A DNA stretch of 29,891 nt, taken from the IMG/VR virus record IMGVR_UViG_3300042516_003703, positions 1 to 29,891 of that record; one strand, given 5' to 3'. Shown one piece after another: positions 21,908 to 28,405 of this stretch. Position 1 is the stretch's first letter, and every line of letters starts with the position of its first letter. The translations under genes were made by a program, and so were the position numbers. The notes below the pieces were generated by a model that saw nothing but the letters and a program-made list of their open reading frames with translations, was not told where the DNA came from and searched no databases. Source of the DNA: a virus.

Positions 21908-22312
21908 ATGTCAACACAAGTACAATTCAGGCGCGGGAATACTGGCGAAAGCAATGTGTTTTCTGGTGCCGTAGGCGAAGTTACGGTTGACACAACCAAA
22001 AATACTTGCGTTGTCCATGATGGTTTAGCATTAGGCGGTTATCCACTTTTAAGGGAAGATGGAACAAATTCAGCATTGTCCCCAGGTTCTTTAACCAGCT
22101 GCGCCTTAAAATTTGCTAACGACCCTAATACAGGGATTATCAGCCCTGGTCCTGATCAGATCGCTATTGTTACTGGCGGTGTTACTAGACTTACAATAGA
22201 TTCGTCTGGTAGTGCTACGTTTGTCAATAACGTTTCCATTGCAGGCAATCTGACATTAACCGGAAATTTCACTTCTTCCGACAACCTCGCACTTATTGTT
22301 GCTCTAAGCTGA
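21908..22312 (+). CDS. Short tail fibre with tropism-determinant-type N-terminus (134 aa)
   Basis: Residues 1-52 (STQVQFRRGNTGESNVFSGA, GEVTVDTTKNTCVVHDG, GGYPLLRE) match the N-terminal beta-prism region found in Bordetella phage Mtd and many other fibres. Residues 68-110 contain ALKFANDPNTGIISPGPDQI and GGVTRLTIDSSG, a repeat also present in the next two fibre genes. No receptor-binding tip is visible; it ends NLALIVALS. It may be a trimming or truncated fibre that assembles with its larger neighbours. Confidence 0.8.
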   Translation: MSTQVQFRRGNTGESNVFSGAVGEVTVDTTKNTCVVHDGLALGGYPLLREDGTNSALSPGSLTSCALKFANDPNTGIISPGPDQIAIVTGGVTRLTIDSSGSATFVNNVSIAGNLTLTGNFTSSDNLALIVALS

Positions 22313-22313
22313 T

Positions 22314-22658
22314 ATGGCTAGTACATTCAGAATGGATACCAAGTCTAGCTTGGTTACCGATGCCGTCAGCAATCCTACGACAAACGTATTGACGGCAGCT
22401 TCTACGTCTACGCTTGTTTTGTTAAGTGTGATGGTGGCAAATAAATCCAGTAACAGCGCTAATGTTGATGTCTACTTGGTAACTACGACAGGCGACGATA
22501 TTTACTTAATCCGTAATGCTCCTGTGCCTGCAGGATCTTCTCTGGAGTTAATCAGTGGTAGCAAGGTCATCGTCGAATCCAGTGATGTTCTTCGGGCTCG
22601 TGCTGATACCAGTTCGGCATTGGACATCTCAATCAGTTATCTTGACCAAACTCCATAG
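22314..22658 (+). CDS. Small beta-sandwich virion protein (114 aa)
   Basis: The chain alternates Ser/Thr and hydrophobic residues (TSTLVLLSVMVANKSSNSAN, VDVYLVTTTGDD, GSSLELISGSKVIVESSDVL) and ends DISISYLDQTP, as expected for a single immunoglobulin-like or jelly-roll domain. Phages often carry such proteins as fibre accessory or decoration pieces. It starts one nt after the preceding fibre stop and is followed by a 73-nt gap without a gene. Family not named. Confidence 0.75.
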   Translation: MASTFRMDTKSSLVTDAVSNPTTNVLTAASTSTLVLLSVMVANKSSNSANVDVYLVTTTGDDIYLIRNAPVPAGSSLELISGSKVIVESSDVLRARADTSSALDISISYLDQTP

Positions 22659-22731
22659 TTCCTGGCTTTTAATTGACTGGAACGCCCCCTTGTACTGGGC
22701 CGGAATACAATAGAGGAAAAATAACGGTAAA

Positions 22732-23658
22732 ATGGCTTACATTGGAAATGACATCCAGGTTGCTTTTCCTAGCTACCGAATTATTGATGATATCAGCGGT
22801 AGTTTTAACGGAGTTCTAAAGACTTTTGCGTTAAGAATTAACGGTACTGCGCCTGTACCCTTCCCAATTAACCCACAGCAGTGCCTTATTTCTGTTAATA
22901 ACGTAGTGCAAAAGCCAGATCCAAGTGGCGCTACTGGCTTTAATCTTGTTGGTACAAATATTGTTTTTGCCTCAGCTCCAACTGCTGGATGGGCATTCTT
23001 TGGTACAGTTCTTGCCGGAGCTGATTACGTTAATGTAGGAGTGAATTTCCCAGATGGTAGTGTAACTGCTCCTTCAATTACTTTTGATGCTGATACAAAT
23101 ACAGGTTTTTACCGAGTAGGTGGAGATCAGATTGGCATTACTTGTGGTGGTGTAAATGTAGGTACATTCACCGCTTCCGGTCCAACTTTTCAAGTGCCTG
23201 CTGGCACGGTGATTTATACTGCCTGTAACACAGCGCCGACCGGCTATTTGAAAGCCAACGGCGCTGCCATTAGCCGCACTACCTACGCCACGCTGTTTAG
23301 TGCTATTGGTACCACCTACGGATCCGGCGACGGCTCCACCACGTTTAACCTGCCGGACCTTCGGGGTGAGTTTGTGCGTGGCTGGGACGACGGACGCGGC
23401 ATTGACTCCGGTCGTGTCATGGGCTCAAACCAAGCTCAGAGTTATCAGAGTCACACGCACTCAGTCAGTGATCCTGGGCACGCTCACTCCGATCAAACCA
23501 ACGACGGCACCGGAGGTGGGCAAGGTGGTGGTGGTGCCAATACAGGTACCCGGACAGTTTCTACGGGATCCAATGTAACCGGCATCAGCATCGGAAATAG
23601 CGGCAGCGCTGAAACCCGGCCTCGAAACATCGCCCTTTTGGGGTGCATCAAAACCTAG
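22732..23658 (+). CDS. Tail fibre with phage tail-collar domain (308 aa)
   Basis: The N-terminus MAYIGNDIQVAFPSYRIIDD and a beta region to about residue 105 are the fibre-attachment type shared with the next gene. Residues about 118-160 carry the D-(T/A)-NTGFY...GGDQIGI repeat. Residues 160-225 (PAGTVIYTACNTAPTGYLKA, then TTFNLPDLRGEFVRGWDDGR) are a collar domain. The His-rich SHTHSVSDPGHAHS and Gly-rich loop near 245-280 lead to ETRPRNIALLGCIKT, as in short tail fibres whose His residues bind metal. The distal part is much richer in GC (65% at 23341-23400) than the proximal part (37% at 23041-23100). Confidence 0.85.
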   Translation: MAYIGNDIQVAFPSYRIIDDISGSFNGVLKTFALRINGTAPVPFPINPQQCLISVNNVVQKPDPSGATGFNLVGTNIVFASAPTAGWAFFGTVLAGADYVNVGVNFPDGSVTAPSITFDADTNTGFYRVGGDQIGITCGGVNVGTFTASGPTFQVPAGTVIYTACNTAPTGYLKANGAAISRTTYATLFSAIGTTYGSGDGSTTFNLPDLRGEFVRGWDDGRGIDSGRVMGSNQAQSYQSHTHSVSDPGHAHSDQTNDGTGGGQGGGGANTGTRTVSTGSNVTGISIGNSGSAETRPRNIALLGCIKT

Positions 23659-23754
23659 ACGCGCTGACTTGTCTTTATACAAACCATGCACTGACCAACT
23701 GCACCGCTGCCCCTATGGTTGTAGCCTTTAAAATAAAAAAAAGTGCAGTAAGTT

Positions 23755-24786
23755 GTGGCGTATCTTGGTGTCCAACCTTTAAAAGGGCAGAATCGTAAAT
23801 TAGATGATATTTCCGCTGGTTTCAACGGCGGCAATGTCACGTTTAATTTAACGACGGGAGGTGCTGCGTTAACACCAGCGACAGTTTATCAGCTCTTTAT
23901 TTCTGTCGGCGGAGTACTGCAAAATCCTGGCATTGATTTTACGGTTGACGGGAACCAAATTACGTTCACAACAAGCCCAGCGGGCGGCTTAAGTTTTTTT
24001 GGGGTATATCAAGGGGACGCAATTGATGCTGTTTCAGTCAGTGATGGCGCGATTACTGGATCAAAACTGGCTCCAGGATTAACCGCTGCATTCGGTGCTG
24101 GCAGTACTTCTGCGCCAAGCATTGCATTTAATGGTGACACTAATACTGGAATTTATAGTCCCGCAGCAGATACTATCGGTTTTGTTGAGGGGGGTACGGA
24201 GCAGCTGCGTATTACATCAACTGGCGCAATTTCTCCGGGTTCTACAGGAACAAACACTGGTACAACTGGTCAGTCATTCATCAGTCAAGGTTCAAGTGCG
24301 CCCCCCATTTGGGCGAGTTCAATTACTTCTGGAACCGCTCAAAACACCACCAGCGGCACCGTAATCGACTTCACCGGGATTCCAAGCTGGGTGAAGCGGG
24401 TGACGGTGATGTTTAACGGGGTGAGTACGAACGGAACGAGCAACTGGCTGCTTCAATTAGGAAGTGCATCGTTTTCTAGCACCGGATATCTTGGTACAGG
24501 GAATGTCGTAGTCAGTGGTGCCGCGACCTCAGGTGCAAACTATACAAACGGTTTTGGCGTTAATTCTGGGAACAGTGCAAATATCTTGTACGGTTGCATC
24601 AGAGTTTTCAACATCAGCGGTAATTCTTGGGTTGCAGAGGGATCTCTGGCCAACTCGGCCAGTGTCAGCACGTTCTTTGTCGGAGGTTCAATCACTCTCT
24701 CCGGCACACTAGACCGCATCCGCATCACTACCGTTAACGGCACCGACGCATTTGACAGCGGCTCCGTAAACATTCTCTACGAGTGA
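23755..24786 (+). CDS. Tail fibre with receptor-binding-type tip (343 aa)
   Basis: GTG start; the N-terminus MAYLGVQPLKGQNRKLDDIS parallels the previous fibre (MAYIG..., DDIS.(S/G)FNG), showing the same attachment domain. Residues about 120-165 repeat the SIAFNGDTNTGIYSPAADTI motif. Residues 200-343 (DFTGIPSWVKRVTVMFNGVS, WLLQLGS, GTLDRIRITTVNGTDAF) form a beta domain I recall as a common distal fibre domain in phages. GC rises from 38% (24121-24180) to 55% (24361-24420) at that border. It probably contacts the host receptor. Confidence 0.82.
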   Translation: MAYLGVQPLKGQNRKLDDISAGFNGGNVTFNLTTGGAALTPATVYQLFISVGGVLQNPGIDFTVDGNQITFTTSPAGGLSFFGVYQGDAIDAVSVSDGAITGSKLAPGLTAAFGAGSTSAPSIAFNGDTNTGIYSPAADTIGFVEGGTEQLRITSTGAISPGSTGTNTGTTGQSFISQGSSAPPIWASSITSGTAQNTTSGTVIDFTGIPSWVKRVTVMFNGVSTNGTSNWLLQLGSASFSSTGYLGTGNVVVSGAATSGANYTNGFGVNSGNSANILYGCIRVFNISGNSWVAEGSLANSASVSTFFVGGSITLSGTLDRIRITTVNGTDAFDSGSVNILYE

Positions 24787-24834
24787 TTGTCTGAGATTAC
24801 AGTGGTTCCATAGTGCGTAATTTCAATTTCTGGT

Positions 24835-24865
24835 AAACTCCTAATTTTCTCCTAATTAGGAGTTT
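24835..24865 (+). promoter_or_regulatory. Inverted repeat sequestering the ribosome-binding site
   Basis: AAACTCCTAATT (24835-24846), loop TTCTCCT, AATTAGGAGTTT (24854-24865) form a perfect 12-bp inverted repeat. The Shine-Dalgarno AGGAG (24858-24862, 7 nt before the ATG at 24870) lies in the 3' arm. A second anti-SD copy CTCCT (24849-24853) could pair with it in a competing short hairpin with loop AATT. Both folds hide the site, so translation of the C39-like gene should be repressed until the stem opens. Confidence 0.7.
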
Positions 24866-24869
24866 ATTG

Positions 24870-25661
24870 ATGAACATCACGTCAAGGTCACAGACTTGCT
24901 TTAAAAAACAGCCTTTGTCATCAGAAAAGCTTTTACGCGAAGACAAGGCCAAGATAGCTCAAGGTCGTACTTTTAAAGTCAATCGCATTATTGAAAACAA
25001 AAACGGACACACACAAATCTGCTTTGGTGGATTAGGTGAATGGTGGGTAGAGGATACTCATTGGAACGGGCTGACCCCAGAAACTCCCATTCTCCCCTAC
25101 ACTCAAAAAGACGATTTAATCTACCTCCCAGATATTCCATATACTGGTCTAGGCTATTCTGACCAACCAGAAATAAAAAACACGCTTAGCTGCTGCGTCT
25201 TTTCTTGGCTGTCATACCTGGCACCGAGCAAGACAATGTATTTATCGGATTACATAAGTTTAGTTGCAAAGAACGATCATGGATTTATTAGGCACGCTAA
25301 TAAGATTTCTTTACGTGAGTTGGGATTGTCGATAACTTTTACTAGTTCTGCAGATGCTGAGGACATCAAAAAAGAACTAAAAAATGGGCGGCCAGTTATC
25401 ACCAACATTGCATATATTGGCCCTAGTACCTTGCCGTCAGGCTTTGGATATTATGTGCTGATAACAGGGTATACGAATACTGCATGGCTAGTTCAGGATC
25501 CAGGGGGGCAGTTAGACCTGATTAATGGCGGCTGGTTGGATACTGGTAGTCAATCAGGGAAAGATGTTCTTTACTGCTTTGAGCATTTCAATCCTAGGTT
25601 GTTTTACAATGGTGGCGCCACAGGTCACTGTTTTATGCGCCTTCGGAAAACCGAAGAGTGA
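24870..25661 (+). CDS. C39-peptidase-like protein with SH3-like N-terminus (263 aa)
   Basis: ATG 24870 is chosen over the TTG at 24867 because of AGGAG spacing. Residues 16-66 (LSSEKLLREDKAKIAQGRTF, GHTQICFGG, GEWWVEDTHW) resemble the small beta domain often attached to cyanobacterial C39-like proteins. Residues 104-225 follow the papain-like C39 layout: NTLSCCVFSWLSYL (C108/C109), a KNGRPVITNI strand, and YVLITGYTNTAWLVQDPGG. The catalytic His expected in G-H-(Y/F)-V-x2-x-GY is Tyr (GYYVLITGY, Y194), so catalysis is doubtful. It may be an endolysin or a wall-binding remnant. Confidence 0.65.
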   Translation: MNITSRSQTCFKKQPLSSEKLLREDKAKIAQGRTFKVNRIIENKNGHTQICFGGLGEWWVEDTHWNGLTPETPILPYTQKDDLIYLPDIPYTGLGYSDQPEIKNTLSCCVFSWLSYLAPSKTMYLSDYISLVAKNDHGFIRHANKISLRELGLSITFTSSADAEDIKKELKNGRPVITNIAYIGPSTLPSGFGYYVLITGYTNTAWLVQDPGGQLDLINGGWLDTGSQSGKDVLYCFEHFNPRLFYNGGATGHCFMRLRKTEE

Positions 25662-25701
25662 ATGCTTGTATATTTCAGTTTTGAATCCTTCTACTTGAAC
25701 G

Positions 25702-25908
25702 ATGAACACTTCCATTCTTGACCTAGAGAATTCGCTTAAAGCACAACTAGCCAGCTTGGCTGACGATATTCGTATTGCTGAAGCTTCTCTGATCTCCACA
25801 AAAGAGGGCTATCTAAAAGTACAAGGCGCACTTGAAATTTTGGACATCTTGAAAAAGAAAGTTCAAGACGATAAAACCGCAGATTGTAGCAGCCAAGAGG
25901 ATAATTGA
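25702..25908 (+). CDS. Small coiled-coil protein (68 aa)
   Basis: Almost the whole chain is one amphipathic helix (ILDLENSLKAQLASLADDIR, then EASLISTKEGYLKVQGALEI). The STKEGYLKVQGALEIL segment is a motif I recall from other cyanophage small proteins of unknown function. The tail is polar and includes one Cys. It lies one nt before the next gene and could be an assembly or lysis accessory; no more can be said. Confidence 0.7.
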   Translation: MNTSILDLENSLKAQLASLADDIRIAEASLISTKEGYLKVQGALEILDILKKKVQDDKTADCSSQEDN

Positions 25909-25909
25909 A

Positions 25910-26140
25910 ATGCTAGGCGAATTGAATCACGGTAGGCATCGAGCATTGGAATTACTGGCGGATCATGTCCGTGAGCCATCCCGTGAACTACGCCTTAACG
26001 CCATTATCTGTAATGTCACGGACGAAGATCTTCGTTGGGTGACTGATCGTGTCCATCACTGGCTCTTAAAACTACTTGAAGACGCTGACTATGACCCATC
26101 AGAAAATCTCGACGATCATTTAATCGGATTGACTGACTAA
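25910..26140 (+). CDS. Hypothetical small protein (76 aa)
   Basis: Mostly helical with many charged residues and three His in the first 20 (MLGELNHGRHRALELLADHV) and a pair later (RVHHWLLKLLEDADYD). It ends acidic. There is one nt between the previous stop and this ATG, so translation is probably coupled. A helix-turn-helix cannot be excluded but is not clear. It is the last protein gene before the minus-strand tRNAs. Confidence 0.65.
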   Translation: MLGELNHGRHRALELLADHVREPSRELRLNAIICNVTDEDLRWVTDRVHHWLLKLLEDADYDPSENLDDHLIGLTD

Positions 26141-26168
26141 TCTGGTCATGGATTTGGTCAATTAAAAG

Positions 26169-26242
<74 letters not shown>

Positions 26243-26328
26243 TGGTAGGAGCGGTGGGACTCGAACCCACAAGGTCAAGGACCAGCGGATTTTAAGTCCG
26301 CAGCGAATGCCAATTCCGCCACGCTCCC
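26243..26328 (-). tRNA. tRNA-Leu (anticodon UAA), CCA encoded
   Basis: Minus strand. Acceptor GGGAGCG/CGCTCCT (one G-T end pair), D arm GGCGGAATTGGC, anticodon stem GCGGA/TCCGC with loop CTTAAAA giving TAA, a long class II variable arm (TGGTCCTTGACC) and T arm GTGGGTTCGAGTCCCAC are visible. A CCA end is encoded at 26243-26245 and abuts the tRNA-Pro. It has no intron, unlike many cyanobacterial tRNA-Leu(UAA) genes. Confidence 0.95.
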
Positions 26329-26387
26329 AGGCAGTACAAGCATAGCGCATGGGGAAGGTGTATGCACCATATTTTTAGGTCAGGATG

Positions 26388-26401
26388 CATGAAAATTCAT
26401 G
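26388..26401. promoter_or_regulatory. Palindrome over the HNH gene start
   Basis: CATGAAAATTCATG has perfect 6-bp arms (CATGAA and TTCATG) around two A bases and contains the HNH start codon (26399-26401). It lies between the divergent tRNA pair and the HNH gene, so it may be an operator for one or both. Alternatively it is a chance AT-rich palindrome. Confidence 0.35.
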
Positions 26402-26806
26402 TTTCACGAAGACGACCTGCTTGCTGAGCTAATTGCCTTAACTCCTAAAATTGCAAGAAAACGTTTTCGAAACGCTATTTTTGAAGCCTGGGAATGGAAG
26501 TGTGCGTACTGTGAGCGTCAGCTGACTTCAAGTACTGCAACTATTGACCATATTGTCCCCAAGCACAAAGGTGGGCATAATACACGGAATAATCTGGCTT
26601 GTTGTTGCAATTCCTGCAACAAATCTAAGGCTAGCTCCCTACCTTTTGAGTGGTTTAAAGAAGGGCACCCCTTATACTCAGAGGAAAGGGTTAGTAGAAT
26701 TAAAGCTTGGTTAGAGCAGAAACCTTGCTCTATTAAGTTGACTTCTACAGAAAAAGCCACTCCATATCTTTGCCATGATTCCTACATCGGATGGATTGCA
26801 GCCTAA
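26399..26806 (+). CDS. HNH endonuclease (135 aa)
   Basis: The core WKCAYCERQLTSSTATIDHI carries the CxxC zinc pair (C35, C38) and the DH of the beta-beta-metal motif (D50, H51); GGHNTRNNLACCCNSCN gives the central Asn (N64/N65) and the second CxxC (C70, C73). A helical N-terminus precedes it and about 55 residues of unclear fold follow. HNH proteins serve as homing endonucleases or as packaging nucleases; here, next to tRNAs and far from the terminase, a free-standing mobile type seems likelier. The key residues are intact. Confidence 0.85.
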   Translation: MFHEDDLLAELIALTPKIARKRFRNAIFEAWEWKCAYCERQLTSSTATIDHIVPKHKGGHNTRNNLACCCNSCNKSKASSLPFEWFKEGHPLYSEERVSRIKAWLEQKPCSIKLTSTEKATPYLCHDSYIGWIAA

Positions 26807-26948
26807 AGTTCGCGCTAAGCCTGCCTCTGAATTTGTAGCAGATTTTGTTCGGAAGCTACAAGAGGGCCGTCAGCTTGCCCCTGGCGATGAAGCGTTGACC
26901 GGTAAAGTAGGCAGCACGATCAGTGATCGTAGCGAATATTATGTGTAG
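26775..26948 (+). CDS. Small hypothetical protein (57 aa)
   Basis: The frame starts ATG 26775 inside the HNH gene (32-nt overlap) and ends TAG 26946-26948. Product: MIPTSDGLQPKVRAKPASEF, a helix (VADFVRKLQEGRQLA), and a polar end (TISDRSEYYV). The composition is protein-like and it fills the 144-nt gap before the next gene. No Shine-Dalgarno is seen, so coupling to HNH translation is assumed. Family not recognised. Confidence 0.55.
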   Translation: MIPTSDGLQPKVRAKPASEFVADFVRKLQEGRQLAPGDEALTGKVGSTISDRSEYYV

Positions 26949-26950
26949 CC

Positions 26951-27223
26951 GTGGCTGATCGAGTCAAAGCAAAACGGTTAGCAAAGGAGCATATGCGTTG
27001 TAATAAGCCGCAGCGTGCTCCAGCTGGTGATACCCATAAGTGGGTCGTTAAGTCTTGTCATGACGGGGAAGAAAAAATCGTCCGTTATGGACGGCGTGGG
27101 TATGAGGACTATACCCAACATAAGGATCCTGAACGACGTAAGAACTTCAGGGCTAGAATGGGTTGTAATAAACCAATGGACAAAAACACTCCCAAGTACT
27201 GGGCATGTGAAGATTTGTGGTAG
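26951..27223 (+). CDS. Small basic protein, DUF5754-like (90 aa)
   Basis: GTG start 2 nt after the preceding TAG. After KWVVKSCHDGEEKIVRYGRR comes GYEDYTQHKDPERRKNFRAR and the end NTPKYWACEDLW. The order, a beta pair with conserved V-x-FG/YG, then (G/D)YED(Y/F)T-x-HKD-x2-R, and a terminal YWA...LW, matches a small viral family (I know it as DUF5754) found in phages and large algal viruses. Three Cys in this copy could pair. Function is unknown. It overlaps the region just before the Dps-like gene. Confidence 0.72.
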   Translation: MADRVKAKRLAKEHMRCNKPQRAPAGDTHKWVVKSCHDGEEKIVRYGRRGYEDYTQHKDPERRKNFRARMGCNKPMDKNTPKYWACEDLW

Positions 27224-27228
27224 CTTTT

Positions 27229-27699
27229 ATGGCAAAAATAGTCGCAGATAAGACAACTCCTTGCTACTGCCAGTTGGTTCAGTGCTTACGGGATTCGATG
27301 CATCTGTACCAGCAGACTTTGTTGGTGCATTGGAACTTAATGGGTGGTAAGTTTTATTCAATCCATAAACTGACCCAAGAAATCTACGAAGAAATGCAAG
27401 GAGGCAATGATACGATTGCTGAGCATATCAGATCGCTAGATATTGCCACTCCTAAAACAGTCGAGGATCTGACGTATTCCACGCTGTCTGCGATTCCGTT
27501 AGAAAATTGTTTTGCTCAGGAAGCAATCATTGCCCAGCTGGCGACTAACCACAACGTATTGGCCACTACTTTTGAAAATCTTGCGCAGATGGCAGAAAGT
27601 ATCGGGGACCAGCTAACTTTAGATCTTGCCGTTGAGCGCGGTCGCGTTCACAAAAAGTTTCAATGGCTGCTAAAATCAAATTTAGACTACAAAAAATAA
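27229..27699 (+). CDS. Dps/ferritin-like protein (156 aa)
   Basis: ATG 27229 is preferred to GTG 27217. The sequence LLVHWNLMGGKFYSIHKLTQ with EIYEEMQGGNDTIAEHIRSL is the Dps signature: H34 (in HW), H46, D61 and E65 match the inter-subunit iron site, while the usual first Asp (four residues after H46) is Gln (Q50). Later helices (ENCFAQEAIIAQLATNHNVL and QMAESIGDQLTLDLA) fit the four-helix bundle. Dps proteins oxidise and store iron and protect DNA from peroxide. In a phage it might shield DNA or scavenge iron during infection; loss of the Asp could weaken oxidation. Confidence 0.8.
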   Translation: MAKIVADKTTPCYCQLVQCLRDSMHLYQQTLLVHWNLMGGKFYSIHKLTQEIYEEMQGGNDTIAEHIRSLDIATPKTVEDLTYSTLSAIPLENCFAQEAIIAQLATNHNVLATTFENLAQMAESIGDQLTLDLAVERGRVHKKFQWLLKSNLDYKK

Positions 27700-27703
27700 T
27701 CCC

Positions 27704-28051
27704 ATGACAGTTAGCGCATTTTTCTCGGATACTGTTTTCTTCTACCCGACTGCTTTGACTGCGACTGGGACAACCACCAACTTGGATGTTGCCGTACAAG
27801 ATGTAGTTGCAGCTACAACGTTTGGTGTGCAAGTTAAGGTTGCATCGGTTGGAACCAACGTAGTAGTTCGTGTTGAAGGGAGCTTAAACGGAACAGACTT
27901 CTTTAACTTAGATGCTTCAGATAAGACTTTGACTTCTAATGGTGTTTATTTCTATAACTACACCGACAGGCCACTGAAAACTATTCGTGGTAACTTAGTC
28001 AGCATTAGTGCTGGTACTCCTACTGTTACATTTGTGATCTCCGCTAAATAA
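27704..28051 (+). CDS. Small beta-sandwich virion protein (115 aa)
   Basis: Composition and spacing of hydrophobics (NLDVAVQDVVAATTFGVQVK, NVVVRVEGSLNGTDFFNLDA, TIRGNLVSISAGTPTVTFVI) indicate one all-beta domain, similar in style to the 114-aa protein at 22314-22658. SLNGTDFFNLD resembles the core of carbohydrate-binding or fibre accessory domains in phage tails. It precedes two more surface-type genes. Family not named. Confidence 0.72.
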   Translation: MTVSAFFSDTVFFYPTALTATGTTTNLDVAVQDVVAATTFGVQVKVASVGTNVVVRVEGSLNGTDFFNLDASDKTLTSNGVYFYNYTDRPLKTIRGNLVSISAGTPTVTFVISAK

Positions 28052-28066
28052 AGCACAAGGCTTAGC

Positions 28067-28405
28067 ATGTCCATCCATCCAGCTCGCTACGATGACACTA
28101 TTCAACGTCGGGTTGTTTATGACCTAACGTTGCAATTTAGAGACTCAGAGGAAAAGTATATTGACCTCACTGGATGGACAGTTGCTGCGCAGATTTGGGA
28201 CAAATTAAGAACAACTAAATATGCTGATTTTTCGGTCACTTACGTAAACCGAGTCAATGGATTGGTTTTAATTGCGTTAACCGATACAGAAACAACTGCT
28301 CTTCCTGATACTTGTTACTATGATGTCTTGCTAACCGATACTACGGGAAGAAAAGAATATTATTTGGAAGGAACTTTTTACGTTGCAGAGGGGTACACGA
28401 CGTGA
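28067..28405 (+). CDS. Baseplate/tail beta domain protein (112 aa)
   Basis: The chain [20 protein letters not shown] (about 17-36), [11 protein letters not shown], then [20 protein letters not shown] and [20 protein letters not shown] follows the BppU N-terminal/Ig-like pattern seen in small phage baseplate and tail proteins: D-x-(T/D)-G-(W/Y)-x-(A/V)...(L/I)-x-(T/D)...YD(V/L)......(Y/L)(L/V)xG. Its stop overlaps the collagen-like gene start (GTGA), so the two products are coupled and may form one appendage. Confidence 0.75.
   Translation: MSIHPARYDDTIQRRVVYDLTLQFRDSEEKYIDLTGWTVAAQIWDKLRTTKYADFSVTYVNRVNGLVLIALTDTETTALPDTCYYDVLLTDTTGRKEYYLEGTFYVAEGYTT

Noticed and set aside
22683-22731. Terminator or promoter before the collar fibre
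   Set aside because: The TTGTA/TACAA inverted repeat is only 5 bp, lacks a T-run, and boxes have wrong spacing.
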